Positions 1-8,597 of a DNA stretch of 64,000 nt are shown here, one piece after another (the stretch's first letter is position 1; each line of letters opens with the position of its first letter). Made by a program: the position numbers and the translations under genes. Under the pieces are notes generated by a model. That model ran no database searches and was not told the DNA's origin. It saw nothing but the letters and a program-made list of their open reading frames with translations. Source of the stretch: Qipengyuania citrea (lineage in GTDB: Bacteria; Pseudomonadota; Alphaproteobacteria; Sphingomonadales; Sphingomonadaceae); the NCBI RefSeq assembly GCF_024171405.1, contig NZ_JALJZT010000002.1:1860001-1924000 (forward strand), written 5' to 3'.

Positions 1-422
1 AACTGCGCCTGCGGATCGACCAGCTGCAGCTGGTCCGGGTGCCCCGATACAGGCCGGGCGAACAGGATCACCTCCTGCTTCTTGAGCTTGGGCGCCTTGC
101 CCTTCGCATCGAGCGGGACGTCGACCAGATAGCGCAGCGCTTCCCCGACGGGAGCATTGCCCGCGATCAGCGCCGTGGTACGCGCCTCGACATAGAGCCG
201 CACGAAACCGGGAGCGAGGCCGGGGGAGCGTTCGCGCTCGACAGTCGCCTGCTGGCGGATCTGCGCGCGCAGGACCAGTGGCGCACTATCGGCAAGATCG
301 ACGATGTCGGCATAGGTCATGGCCGGGGGACTGACGGGCTCCTGCGCGATGGCCGCAGCCGGGGCGCATATCAGCGCGGCGCTGAGGAGCAGGAGCTTCG
401 CGGGATGGCGTTGGATCGACAT
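1..422 (-). CDS. Secreted protein of unknown function (3' end outside window)
   Basis: This reading frame begins at an ATG at 422 and runs off the left edge of the window, so only about 140 N-terminal residues are visible. The first 27 residues form a clear Sec signal peptide: a basic start, a leucine/alanine core (KLLLLSAALICAPAAAIA) and an Ala-x-Ala site before QEP. The mature part is alternating and charged, with phrases such as MTYADIVDLADSAPLVLRAQ, and no catalytic motif that I recognise. It is divergent from the TonB operon, with about 360 bases between the two starts. A periplasmic location is inferred from the signal peptide. I cannot name a family. Confidence 0.7.
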   Translation of the reverse strand, partial: MSIQRHPAKLLLLSAALICAPAAAIAQEPVSPPAMTYADIVDLADSAPLVLRAQIRQQATVERERSPGLAPGFVRLYVEARTTALIAGNAPVGEALRYLVDVPLDAKGKAPKLKKQEVILFARPVSGHPDQLQLVDPQAQ

Positions 423-784
423 GGGAGGTGATTCTTTTTGCAGGGGAAATGGGAGGCTCGAATCGGTGAACCCATGGGCATTGTCCACGGTTCCTCGGGC
501 CAGGTCACTGAATCCGCGCTTAACCGATAAAGGGTTTGCGGTGGCAGGGCATCGTAGCTAAAGGGTCGAGCCGGACCCGAGCGCATGACACAATATTGCT
601 TGGGGAGAGGTGTCCGGGTTCTTATCGAGAACTTTGGATTGCCTTCGTCGCTTGGACTTTTGAATAAAGCCAAGGGGCGCGACTGCGTTAATGATGCCCC
701 ATGTCACGCCAGCCTGGCGGGTCGCAAAATGGGCATCCAGATACCCCGGACTTTCCGGGGTGACCGATGGAGTGATGCAACCGA
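423..784. other. Divergent intergenic region between secreted protein gene and tonB
   Basis: These 362 bases lie between the divergent starts of the secreted protein gene and tonB and should hold both promoters. A short plus-strand frame at 585-809 overlaps the tonB start and has no family-like content, so I do not call it. No classical Fur-type inverted repeat (GATAATGAT half-sites) is visible. The one clear structure is a perfect hairpin at 743-761, listed separately. Confidence 0.5.
743..761 (+). promoter_or_regulatory. Perfect hairpin in the tonB leader
   Basis: An 8-base arm (743-750, ACCCCGGA) pairs perfectly with 754-761 across a 3-base loop (CTT). It ends 23 bases before the tonB ATG, so it would lie in the 5' untranslated region of the transcript. 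There is no U-tract after it, so it does not look like an intrinsic terminator. A role in mRNA stability or translation is an inference. Confidence 0.4.
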
Positions 785-1441
785 ATGGCTTATGCTGACC
801 AACAGATGAGCGGCAATCGCGTTGTCGCGATCATCATTGTTGCCCTCATCCATATTGCTCTCGGCTATGCTCTCATCACCGGCCTCGCATATGATGCGGT
901 CCAGCAGGTGGTCGAGCGCGTGACGACGATCGATATCGATGAACCCCCGCCGCCTGAAGAAGAGCCGCCGCCGCCGCCGGAGAACGTGCCCGACACGCCG
1001 CCGCCGCCGGTAGCACCGCCGCCGCCGATCAATATCGCCCCGGCGCCGCCGCCAATTCGGACGCAAACGACGATCCCGCCCCCGGCCCCGCCGCGGCTGG
1101 TCATCCCGCCGCCCGCACCGCCCGCTCCGCCGCCGCCGCCCTCGCAGGCGCGTGGTGCCACGGCGAAGGGCCAGAACGGCTGGGCTCGCCGGATTCAGAG
1201 CAATTATCCCCGCCGCGCAGAACGCGAAGGCATCGAAGGCAATGTCGGTGTGACCATCACCGTCGGAACCGATGGTCGCGTCGCCTCCTGCCGGGTCAGC
1301 AATTCCAGCGGATCGAGCGATCTCGATGCGGCGGCTTGCGACGGGATGACACGCTATGCGCGGTACGATCCGGCCCTGGATGCCGCAGGCAATCCAATCC
1401 AGGACACCGTTTCGACCACCATCGTTTATCGGCTCAATTAA
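785..1441 (+). CDS. tonB: Energy transducer TonB
   Basis: TonB links the proton-driven ExbB-ExbD motor in the inner membrane to TonB-dependent receptors in the outer membrane. The 218-residue product has a short cytoplasmic start (MAYADQQMSGNR), one membrane anchor at about 13-33, a long proline-rich spacer at about 52-118 with repeated PPPP and EPPPP units that can span the periplasm, and a C-terminal TonB domain from about 135 (WARRIQSNYPRRAEREGIEG, then GVTITVGTDGRVASC). Two cysteines (SCRV and AACDG) lie in that domain. It is the first gene of the tonB-exbB-exbD-exbD cluster. An internal ATG eight codons in is possible, but the longer start keeps the usual N-terminus. Confidence 0.93.
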   Translation: MAYADQQMSGNRVVAIIIVALIHIALGYALITGLAYDAVQQVVERVTTIDIDEPPPPEEEPPPPPENVPDTPPPPVAPPPPINIAPAPPPIRTQTTIPPPAPPRLVIPPPAPPAPPPPPSQARGATAKGQNGWARRIQSNYPRRAEREGIEGNVGVTITVGTDGRVASCRVSNSSGSSDLDAAACDGMTRYARYDPALDAAGNPIQDTVSTTIVYRLN

Positions 1442-1505
1442 ACTCATCCCTGCTTAGGGGTCGGCTGGCCCGGCAGGGAACGACGCATCAAAAGGACTAC
1501 TCGTT

Positions 1506-2291
1506 ATGACCTTCGAACTTCTTGCTGCTGCCGGTGAAGCGGCTCCGCAGAACTCCTTCGGCTTTGTTGAAGCCATGGAACAGGGCGGCATCATTGCCTG
1601 GTCGATTCTGGCCGTGCTGGTGATCATGTCGGTCGGCTCTTTCTACATCCTGTTCACCAAGCTGTTCGAACAGCGCAAGGTGCTCGCCCAGTACAAGGCC
1701 GTTCGCACCCAGTTCTGGAAGACCGGTTCGCTCCGTGACGGTGCTTCCAAGCTCGAAAAGAACAGCGCCTGGCGCCAGCTCGTCGACGACGCGATCCTCG
1801 CCGAAGACCAGCACGCCAAGATGACCGACAAGCTCGAAGCACATGACTGGATGCATGGTTCGCTGCAGCGTTCGGAAGACACCATCAACTCGAAGCTTGC
1901 GGGCGGCCTGCCGTTCCTCGCGACGGTCGGTGCAACCGCACCCTTCGTCGGCCTGCTCGGTACGGTTATCGGTATCTACCGCGCGCTGATCAACATCGGC
2001 ATCGCCGGTTCGGCTTCGATCGACAAGGTCGCGGGCCCGGTTGGTGAAGCACTGATCATGACCGCCATCGGCCTGCTGGTCGCGGTTCCGGCCGTGTTCG
2101 CCTACAACTGGCTCCAGGGCCGCAACAAGCGGATCGCCGAGCTGCTCCACGCATTCTCGACCGACCTGCTGGCGAACATCAACTCGAACGGCGTCGTCAA
2201 GCCGACCTACATGACCGCGACGACCGCCTCGACGGCTCGCACCGCAACGGCTGCCAAGCCTGCTGCGGCGACCACCACGGTCAAGAAGTAA
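1506..2291 (+). CDS. exbB: ExbB/TolQ-family proton channel subunit
   Basis: This is the polytopic subunit of the TonB motor. It forms the ring around ExbD through which protons flow. The 261-residue protein shows three membrane segments at about 29-50, 133-156 and 180-201. Between the first and second lies the expected large cytoplasmic loop. The MotA/TolQ/ExbB core motif is clear in TM2-TM3 (ATAPFVGLLGTVIGIYRA and GPVGEALIMTAIGLLVAVPA). The tail after about 222 is rich in Ala and Thr and looks unstructured. It lies 64 bases after tonB and is followed by two exbD genes. In this family context it is ExbB rather than TolQ, because a TonB gene and no tolR-tolA-tolB genes are next to it. Confidence 0.93.
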   Translation: MTFELLAAAGEAAPQNSFGFVEAMEQGGIIAWSILAVLVIMSVGSFYILFTKLFEQRKVLAQYKAVRTQFWKTGSLRDGASKLEKNSAWRQLVDDAILAEDQHAKMTDKLEAHDWMHGSLQRSEDTINSKLAGGLPFLATVGATAPFVGLLGTVIGIYRALINIGIAGSASIDKVAGPVGEALIMTAIGLLVAVPAVFAYNWLQGRNKRIAELLHAFSTDLLANINSNGVVKPTYMTATTASTARTATAAKPAAATTTVKK

Positions 2292-2374
2292 TCGATCGGA
2301 TACGGGGGCGGCACACAGCCGTCCCCGCACCCTCCGCATCGAACCCAAGAATTTCGAACGTTAGGAACTGAACC

Positions 2375-2905
2375 ATGGCGATTTCGACAGGAGGTGGCGG
2401 CGATACGCCCATGTCGGACATCAACACCACGCCGCTCGTGGACGTGATGCTGGTGCTTCTGATCATCTTCCTCATCGCGGTTCCGGTCGCGATCCAGACC
2501 ATCGAGAAGCTGGAAATCCCGGTCTTTGAATCGGTCGAATCCAAGGACAAGGTCGAAAACCTTCTCCTGACCGTCAGCACCACCGACGATAACGGTGTGA
2601 GCGCCGGCGAGCCGGGCTTTGCAGGTGCATCGCGCAGCGGTGAATGCCGCGTCTATTTCGGCAATGTAGCGCCGGTGAGTTCGGAAGAACTGTACGACCA
2701 GGCTTTCGAACGCCTCGATGCCATCGTGCAGCGTGCGGGCGGACCGGACGCGATCATGGAGGATCCGGAGAAGATCCCGCAGGTTCACATCCGCGGCGAC
2801 GTCAATGCTCCGTGGTCGTGTGTGGCCGGTGCGATCTACAACGTCCAGGCGGCGGGCTATCCCACCGTTGGCTTCATCTCGAACCCGGTCGACCCCAACG
2901 GTTGA
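2375..2905 (+). CDS. exbD: ExbD-family biopolymer transporter, long variant
   Basis: ExbD subunits have one membrane helix that carries the proton-binding aspartate, and a periplasmic domain. Here the helix is at about 20-40 (PLVDVMLVLLIIFLIAVPVA) with the conserved Asp at 23. At 176 residues it is longer than the usual 135-150. The extra length lies in the periplasmic part, at about 75-130, which includes two isolated cysteines (GECRV and WSCVA) and a FERLDAIVQRAGGPDAI helix. The C-terminus ends in the typical TVGFISNP-like strand. It is 39 bases upstream of a second, standard exbD. The pair probably assemble together or have separate roles, which is an inference. Confidence 0.88.
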   Translation: MAISTGGGGDTPMSDINTTPLVDVMLVLLIIFLIAVPVAIQTIEKLEIPVFESVESKDKVENLLLTVSTTDDNGVSAGEPGFAGASRSGECRVYFGNVAPVSSEELYDQAFERLDAIVQRAGGPDAIMEDPEKIPQVHIRGDVNAPWSCVAGAIYNVQAAGYPTVGFISNPVDPNG

Positions 2906-2944
2906 TCGCGCGGTTCGGCAAAGCAGATTAGGGAGTAACCCACT

Positions 2945-3382
2945 ATGGCAATGTCAGGCGGCTCAGATGATGGCGCGCCGATGATGGAAATGAACATGAC
3001 GCCGTTGATCGACGTCCTGCTCGTTCTCCTCATCATGTTCATCATCACCATTCCGGTCGCGACCCACTCGGTCGATATCGACCTGCCGGCACCCAGCGAC
3101 GTTCCACAAGACATCACCGTCGAGCCGGAGAAGAACAAGCTGGTCCTCACGGCCAACAACGAGATCCTGTGGAACGGCAATGCGATCGACGAGGGCCAGC
3201 TGCGCACGCTGCTCGAGGAATCGAAGGCGATCAATCCGGAACCCGAACTCCAGTTCGAACCGGAAGCACAGGCCAGCTACGATCTCGCAGCGAAGGTCCT
3301 GCAGCTGATCAAGGCTAGCGGCGTGACCAAGTTCGGCTTCGTCGGCAACGAACGGTACCGGACTTTCGGCAAGGCCGGTTGA
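2945..3382 (+). CDS. exbD: ExbD-family biopolymer transporter, standard length
   Basis: This is the second ExbD of the cluster, 145 residues long, which is normal for the family. It has a single helix at about 19-40 (TPLIDVLLVLLIMFIITIPV) with the proton-carrying Asp at 23. The periplasmic domain ends in KASGVTKFGFVGNERY, matching the usual ExbD C-terminal strand. Its N-terminus (GAPMMEMNMTPLID) resembles that of the upstream ExbD (DTPMSDINTTPLVD), which points to an old duplication. It is the last gene of the operon and is followed 28 bases later by a strong terminator. Confidence 0.93.
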   Translation: MAMSGGSDDGAPMMEMNMTPLIDVLLVLLIMFIITIPVATHSVDIDLPAPSDVPQDITVEPEKNKLVLTANNEILWNGNAIDEGQLRTLLEESKAINPEPELQFEPEAQASYDLAAKVLQLIKASGVTKFGFVGNERYRTFGKAG

Positions 3383-3410
3383 TCGCGGCAACGCAGATAC
3401 ATGAACACGG

Positions 3411-3443
3411 GAAAGGGGCGGAGCGATCCGCCCCTTTCTTTTT
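3411..3443 (+). terminator. Intrinsic terminator of the tonB-exbBDD operon
   Basis: A perfect 12-base stem (3411-3422 with 3427-3438, GAAAGGGGCGGA) closes a GCGA tetraloop and is followed directly by TTTTT. The strong stem and U-tract on the plus strand fit termination after the second exbD. Read from the other strand there is no U-tract. Confidence 0.9.
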
Positions 3444-3491
3444 GTCTGCTGCGAATGTGGCGGGCAGCAGCTGGGCCGCCCTCCCTGCCGC

Positions 3492-5960
3492 CTAATCGTC
3501 CTCGCCTGCGGGCAGGTCCACGCGCATCGCCGCACCCGCCAGGCTCTCCGCCTCGAGCAGCAATTCGTCATCGACCGAGCCCTGCGGGGTGGCCTCGCGC
3601 CCTATCATCACCATGACCGGGACCGCGAGCGGGCTGACCCGGTCGAGTTCGACATGGACCAATTGCTCGGCCGAACGATCGAGCAGATCGCCCAGCCGCC
3701 CGACATCAGTCAGCCGCGTGCGCGCATCGGCCCAGGCCGCTTCGAGCAGGACATGGTCGGGTTCGTATTTCCGCAGCACGTCATAGATCAGGTCGGTCGA
3801 GAAGGTGACCTGCTTGCCGGTCTTGCGCTTGCCCGGATGCTGCCGCTCGACCAGGCCGCCGATCACGGCGACCTCGCGAAAGGCGCGCCGCAGCAGATGC
3901 GAATTCTGCACCCATTCGATGAATTCATCCTGCAGGATGTCGGGCGACAATAGCGGTGCAGGATCCTCGACCGGCTTGAGCCCCCAGACCGCCAGCGAAT
4001 AGTCATTGGCGACGAAACCGCCCGGCATCAGCCCGCGGTCTTCCATGCGCCGGGTAATCAGCATCCCGAGGCTCTGGTTCGCGTTCCAGCCTTCGAAGGT
4101 ATAATAGACGCTGTAATGGCGCTTGGCGTGCGGGAAGCTTTCGACCAGCAATTGTCCCGGCCCCGGCATCCGGCTGCGCCAGTCCTGCACCTCGAGCCAT
4201 TCGCGCACATCATCGGGGAAGCGTGCCCAGCCCGCGCGGTCGACCAGCATTTCGCGCACCCGATCGGCCAGGTGCGTGGTCAGCGGTAGCCGCGCCCCGC
4301 CATAGCTCGGGATCATGGCGGAAGCCTTGGCGGCCTTCACCAGCACTTCCATGTCCTGCAGCTTGACGACTTCGAGGCTCATCCCCGCGAAGGCGAAAGT
4401 ATCGCCGGGGCTGAGCGACGCCGCAAAGCGCTCCTCGACCTTGCCGAGGCTGCGGCCACCGCGCCCGCGCCCCGCACTGATCCGGACGTCGAGCATTTCG
4501 GAATCGATGATGATCCCGGCGTTCATCCGGTGGCGCTGCGCCTGTTCGGGATGCGACAGCCGCCACACGCCCTCGGCATCGCGCACGATGCGCTTGAACT
4601 TGTCATAGGCCTTGAGCGCATAGCCGCCGGTTTCGACGAAGGAGAGCACGCGCTGCCACACCGCGTCATCGACCCAGGCATAGGACAGGCTCGCACGCAA
4701 TTCGGCGAGCAGTTCACCCTCCTGGAACGGCGCGGCGCAGGCACAGGCCATGACATGCTGCGCGAGCACGTCGAGCCCGCCGGGGCGAAACTCCTCGCCG
4801 TCACGCTTGCCCTCGTCGACCGCTTCCTTCGCCGCGGTGGCTTCGAGGAATTCGAAGCGATTGCCGGGAACCAGCAGCGCCCGGCTGGGCTGGTCGAGCC
4901 GGTGGTTGGCGCGCCCGATGCGTTGCAGTAGCCGCGACGAGCCCTTGGGCGCCCCCATCTGGACCACCAGGTCGATATCCCCCCAGTCGACGCCAAGGTC
5001 GAGGCTGGCTGTCGCCACGAGCGCACGCAATTCGCCCCGCGCCATCGCCCCTTCGACCTTGCGCCGCGCCTCCTTGCTCAGCGACCCGTGGTGGACGCCG
5101 ATGGGGAGCGTATCCTCGTTCACATCCCACAGGTTCTGGAAGATATACTCGGCGAGGAAGCGCGTGTTGGTGAAGATCAGCGTGGTGCGGTTCTGGCGGA
5201 TCTGCGCGTAGAGCTGTGGTATCGCCCAGGTCGCCGCATGGCCGCCCCAGGGTACGCGCTCGGCATCGGGCAGCAGGATTTCGACCTCGGCGGGCGCGCC
5301 CGCCTCGCCGGTGACCAGTTCGACCGTATCGATCTCGCCCCATGGCGCGAGCCATTCGCGAAAGCCCTCCGGATTGGCGAGCGTCGCGGAGAGGGCCACA
5401 CGCTGCATCGCCGGAGCGATCGCCTGCAGTCGGGTCAGCGCCAGTGCCAGCAGGTCGCCGCGCTTGCCGGTGGCGAAGGCGTGCACCTCGTCGATCACGA
5501 TCCGTTTCAGCCCCCGAAACAGCTCGAAACTGTCGGGATAGGACAGCAGCAGCGACAGGCTTTCCGGCGTGGTCAGCAGCACATGCGGCGGGCGCGTACG
5601 CTGGCGCTTCTTACGGTCCGACGGGGTGTCCCCGCTGCGTGTCTCGACCCGGACCGGCAGGCCAATCTCGTCGATCGGTGTCAGCAGATTGCGCTGCACG
5701 TCATGCGCCAGTGCCTTCAGCGGCGAGACGTAGAGCGTGTGTAGGCCCTCGGGCGGGGGCGCACCGGCCAGCCGCGAGGGGGTAAAGTCAGCAAGCGTCG
5801 GCAGGAAGCCCGCCAGCGTCTTGCCCGCGCCAGTATCGGCCACCAGCAGCGCGTGGCGCCCGGCGTCACTCGCCGCCAGCATTTCCGACTGGTGTCGCCG
5901 GACACGCCAGCCGCGCCCGGTGAACCAATCGTCCAGTTCGGGCGGAATGGCGGTCTGCAT
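3492..5960 (-). CDS. Ligase-associated DEXH-box helicase (Lhr-like)
   Basis: This is an SF2 helicase of the Lhr family, the type named ligase-associated DNA damage response DEXH helicase because it usually sits beside an ATP-dependent ligase and an MBL-fold exonuclease. The 822-residue protein has motif I ADTGAGKT at 41-48, motif II DEVH at 157-160, motif III SAT at 191-193 and motif VI QRIGRANHR near 335. These are followed by the winged-helix and Lhr C-terminal region typical of the 800-residue form. A role in DNA repair follows from the family. None of the usual partner genes is nearby: downstream is the convergent exbD and upstream a DUF2059 gene. Confidence 0.9.
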   Translation of the reverse strand: MQTAIPPELDDWFTGRGWRVRRHQSEMLAASDAGRHALLVADTGAGKTLAGFLPTLADFTPSRLAGAPPPEGLHTLYVSPLKALAHDVQRNLLTPIDEIGLPVRVETRSGDTPSDRKKRQRTRPPHVLLTTPESLSLLLSYPDSFELFRGLKRIVIDEVHAFATGKRGDLLALALTRLQAIAPAMQRVALSATLANPEGFREWLAPWGEIDTVELVTGEAGAPAEVEILLPDAERVPWGGHAATWAIPQLYAQIRQNRTTLIFTNTRFLAEYIFQNLWDVNEDTLPIGVHHGSLSKEARRKVEGAMARGELRALVATASLDLGVDWGDIDLVVQMGAPKGSSRLLQRIGRANHRLDQPSRALLVPGNRFEFLEATAAKEAVDEGKRDGEEFRPGGLDVLAQHVMACACAAPFQEGELLAELRASLSYAWVDDAVWQRVLSFVETGGYALKAYDKFKRIVRDAEGVWRLSHPEQAQRHRMNAGIIIDSEMLDVRISAGRGRGGRSLGKVEERFAASLSPGDTFAFAGMSLEVVKLQDMEVLVKAAKASAMIPSYGGARLPLTTHLADRVREMLVDRAGWARFPDDVREWLEVQDWRSRMPGPGQLLVESFPHAKRHYSVYYTFEGWNANQSLGMLITRRMEDRGLMPGGFVANDYSLAVWGLKPVEDPAPLLSPDILQDEFIEWVQNSHLLRRAFREVAVIGGLVERQHPGKRKTGKQVTFSTDLIYDVLRKYEPDHVLLEAAWADARTRLTDVGRLGDLLDRSAEQLVHVELDRVSPLAVPVMVMIGREATPQGSVDDELLLEAESLAGAAMRVDLPAGEDD

Positions 5961-6021
5961 CAGTTCAACAGCGAAGCAGCCATGCCTTCGGTTCCGCAGC
6001 GCCGCATCCCGCCGGTCCGAG

Positions 6022-6867
6022 CTACATCGCGTCGGCGCTGGCCGGGCCGTCCATCGTCTCCGGCGGCTTGACCAGATCGGGCAGGCTCTCGGCTTGCACG
6101 TCCAGCAATTCGGCCAGGCGTGCGCGCTCCGCTGCGCTCAGATCGTCATAGCCGCGTTGCGCGGGCAGCGCCGCCATCGCTTCGATCATCGCCGCATTCA
6201 GATCGCCGAGCCCGCTCATCATGGCGGGCATCGCCTGCATCATGGCCTGCATCACCTGCGGATCGGCGAACAGCGCCATCGATTCCTCCGCATAAACGGT
6301 CCCGGTGGGCGTCGCGAAGAAAGCGGCGATGTCGGCCAATTGCGTGGCTTCGAAGCGAACGGCATAGGCTCTGGAAAGGCCATCGCGCATGGGGCCTTCC
6401 ATGGCGGTGAAAACTCCGCTCATCCGCGAGGTAAGCACATTGACCACGGCATTGGCGCGGCGGTCGTGGGCGGGATCGAGCATGGCCATGATTTCCGCCT
6501 GCTGCGCCTCCCCAAGCGTACCGACATCGTCTTCTGCGATCTCCAGCCGCGACATGAGCACGAATTCCGGCGCCGAGAACATCGTCATCATGGGACGCAT
6601 GATCTGATCCATCATGTCGCCCATCATGCGGCCGTAGAAACCTTCGGGCATCATCTTCCCGACGACCTGCTGGGCAGCGGGCAGCCGCGCCTGTTGCTCT
6701 TCGGTCAGCGGTTCGGTCTGGAACATCCCCGCGATCATGCCGGCAATCTCGTCGACCTGCTCGCGCGACATATCGGCGGCAGGATCTTCCGCCGCGTCCT
6801 GTGCCATGACCGGGCTGGTCATGGTCAGCGCCATGGCCGCCAGCGACGCACTCAACAGCTTACGCAT
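6022..6867 (-). CDS. DUF2059 domain-containing exported protein
   Basis: This is a 281-residue exported protein of unknown function. Residues 1-22 are a signal peptide (MRKLLSASLAAMALTMTSPVMA) cut before QDAAED. The middle is very rich in methionine (YGRMMGDMMDQIMRPMMTMF). The part around residues 165-195 (GLSRAYAVRFEATQLADIAA, then FFATPTGTVYAEES) matches the DUF2059 helical repeat. It follows the phosphomutase gene by 27 bases on the same strand and precedes the helicase by 61, so it may be cotranscribed with both. No catalytic residues are evident. Confidence 0.82.
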   Translation of the reverse strand: MRKLLSASLAAMALTMTSPVMAQDAAEDPAADMSREQVDEIAGMIAGMFQTEPLTEEQQARLPAAQQVVGKMMPEGFYGRMMGDMMDQIMRPMMTMFSAPEFVLMSRLEIAEDDVGTLGEAQQAEIMAMLDPAHDRRANAVVNVLTSRMSGVFTAMEGPMRDGLSRAYAVRFEATQLADIAAFFATPTGTVYAEESMALFADPQVMQAMMQAMPAMMSGLGDLNAAMIEAMAALPAQRGYDDLSAAERARLAELLDVQAESLPDLVKPPETMDGPASADAM

Positions 6868-6894
6868 ATTCTTCCTCCCGCTTGTCCCAGACCC

Positions 6895-8298
6895 TCAGTG
6901 CCCGGCCTGCGGGCCGCGCTCCAGCCCCGAAGCAGCCAGTTGCTCGTCGATCTGCGCGACCAGGCGGTCGAGGCCGGCCTGGTCTTCGCTTTCCGCGCGC
7001 GCGACGAGCACATCCTGCGTGTTCGAGGCGCGCAGCAGCCACCAGCCGTCGGCGGTGGTCACGCGAACCCCGTCGGTGGTGTCGGCGACGGCATCGCTCG
7101 CGGCAATGCGTTCGGCGATCTCGCCAATCGCGGCAAACTTGCGGCTTTCATCGACCTGGAAGCGCATTTCGGGCGTATTGACCATCGGCCGCATTGCACC
7201 GCGCAATTCGGTCACCGAACGGCCCAGCCGCGCCGATGCGGCAATCAGCCGGATCCCGGCATAGAGCGCATCGTCATAGCCGTAATATTCGTCGGCGAAG
7301 AACACGTGGCCGCTCATCTCGCCCGCCAGCGGCGAGCCGGTTTCCTTCATCTTGGATTTGATCAGCGAATGGCCGGTCTTCCACATCAGCGGCTTTCCGC
7401 CGTGATCCGCCACATGGTCGAACAGCGCGCGGCTGGCCTTCACATCGGCGATGATGGTCACGCCCTTGGTCCGCGCCAGCAGGTCCTCGGCATAGATCAT
7501 CAGCAACTGGTCGCCCCAGATTACCCGGCCTTCGCCGTCGATCGCCCCGATGCGGTCGCCATCGCCATCGAAAGCTATTCCGAAATCGAGCGATTTCTCC
7601 GCAACGAGCGCGCGCAAATCCTCGAGATTTGCCTCGACAGTGGGATCGGGGTGGTGGTTGGGGAAATTGCCGTCCACTTCGGTGTAAAGCAGGTGATGTT
7701 CGCCCGGCAGGCGCGCGGCGAGTTTCTCGAGCGCGGGCCCGGCGGCGCCATTGCCCGCGTCCCAGCCGACCTTCAGCTCGGCGAGCGCGGCAGGATCGAG
7801 CCCGTCGAGCGCTTCGAGCATCCGGTCGATATAGGCATCGATCACGTCGCGCTCCTCGACCGCGCCCGCACCGTCGACCCATTCGCCCGCCGCCCCGCGC
7901 CGGCCAAGCTCCTGAATGTCAGCGCCAAAGAACGGACGGCCCTGGAACACCATCTTGAAGCCGTTGTAATTGGCCGGATTGTGGCTGCCGGTTATCTGGA
8001 TGCCGCCATCGACATCTGCCGCCGATGCTTCGGCATAATAGAGCATCGGAGTAGCGCTCATGCCGATCCGCACCACATCCATGCCCGAAGCGGTCAGACC
8101 TTCGACGAGGGCGTGTTCGAGCATGGGCGAGCTGACCCGGCCATCGTATCCAACCGCCACTTTCGTGCCCCCGGCTTCGGCCAGCATCGACCCGAAACCG
8201 CGCCCGATTGCGCGCGCATCTTCTGCCCCCAGCGTTTCGCCGATAATCCCGCGGATGTCGTATTCGCGCAGCACGGTGGGATGGAAATCGTGGGTCAT
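6895..8298 (-). CDS. Phosphomannomutase/phosphoglucomutase
   Basis: This enzyme of the alpha-D-phosphohexomutase superfamily interconverts 6-phospho and 1-phospho sugars (mannose or glucose), supplying precursors for surface polysaccharides and nucleotide sugars. It has 467 residues, as for AlgC-type enzymes. The phosphoserine loop TGSHNP has its Ser at about 105, the metal loop DGDGDR is near 241-246, and the sugar-specificity loop GEMSGHVFF is near 325. The ATG overlaps the stop of the upstream J-domain gene by 4 bases, which links its translation to the mipZ operon. Whether it prefers mannose or glucose cannot be read from the sequence. Confidence 0.92.
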   Translation of the reverse strand: MTHDFHPTVLREYDIRGIIGETLGAEDARAIGRGFGSMLAEAGGTKVAVGYDGRVSSPMLEHALVEGLTASGMDVVRIGMSATPMLYYAEASAADVDGGIQITGSHNPANYNGFKMVFQGRPFFGADIQELGRRGAAGEWVDGAGAVEERDVIDAYIDRMLEALDGLDPAALAELKVGWDAGNGAAGPALEKLAARLPGEHHLLYTEVDGNFPNHHPDPTVEANLEDLRALVAEKSLDFGIAFDGDGDRIGAIDGEGRVIWGDQLLMIYAEDLLARTKGVTIIADVKASRALFDHVADHGGKPLMWKTGHSLIKSKMKETGSPLAGEMSGHVFFADEYYGYDDALYAGIRLIAASARLGRSVTELRGAMRPMVNTPEMRFQVDESRKFAAIGEIAERIAASDAVADTTDGVRVTTADGWWLLRASNTQDVLVARAESEDQAGLDRLVAQIDEQLAASGLERGPQAGH

Positions 8299-8597
8299 TG
8301 CGGGGGCTCCGTTGGGGTCCGGGAAATGTGATTGAGCAAGAGGTCGCGCGCGGCATTGGCCTCCTGCAAGGTGGCTGCGCTACCCCCTTTGTCCGGGTGA
8401 TTTATTGTAGCAATGCGACGGTGAGCGAGACGGATTTCATCTTCGCTGGCATGCCGCGGCACGTCGAGTGTGGCCCGCGCCTGGGCCAGCGCCCGGTCCG
8501 TCGCGCTCTGCGCGGTCAGATATTCCCACGGCCATTTGCCGAATATCCAGCGACACGCCACCGCGAGCAGCAGCGCAAGCGCGAGGAAGCGGATCAC
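8295..8597 (-). CDS. Small membrane-anchored J-domain protein
   Basis: This 100-residue protein has a hydrophobic N-terminal helix (about 3-19, RFLALALLLAVACRWIF). The rest is a compact J domain with the HPD motif at 67-69 within INHPDKGGS, and the closing helix EANAARDLLL. J domains stimulate the ATPase of an Hsp70 (DnaK). Here this would happen at the inner membrane surface, similar in plan to Pam18/TIM14-like proteins. It has no glycine-rich or zinc domain. It overlaps the mipZ stop and the phosphomutase start by 4 bases each, so the three are very likely cotranslated. The client is unknown. Confidence 0.88.
   Translation of the reverse strand: MIRFLALALLLAVACRWIFGKWPWEYLTAQSATDRALAQARATLDVPRHASEDEIRLAHRRIATINHPDKGGSAATLQEANAARDLLLNHISRTPTEPPQ

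Noticed and set aside
585..809. A 74-residue frame upstream of tonB
   Set aside because: It overlaps the tonB start in another frame, contains the leader hairpin and shows no family-like sequence or ribosome site.
5737..8331. An 864-residue open frame on the plus strand
   Set aside because: It is antisense to the helicase, DUF2059 and phosphomutase genes, which have clear motifs. Long antisense frames arise from the GC-rich codon use. Its translation is rich in His and Arg with no domain.
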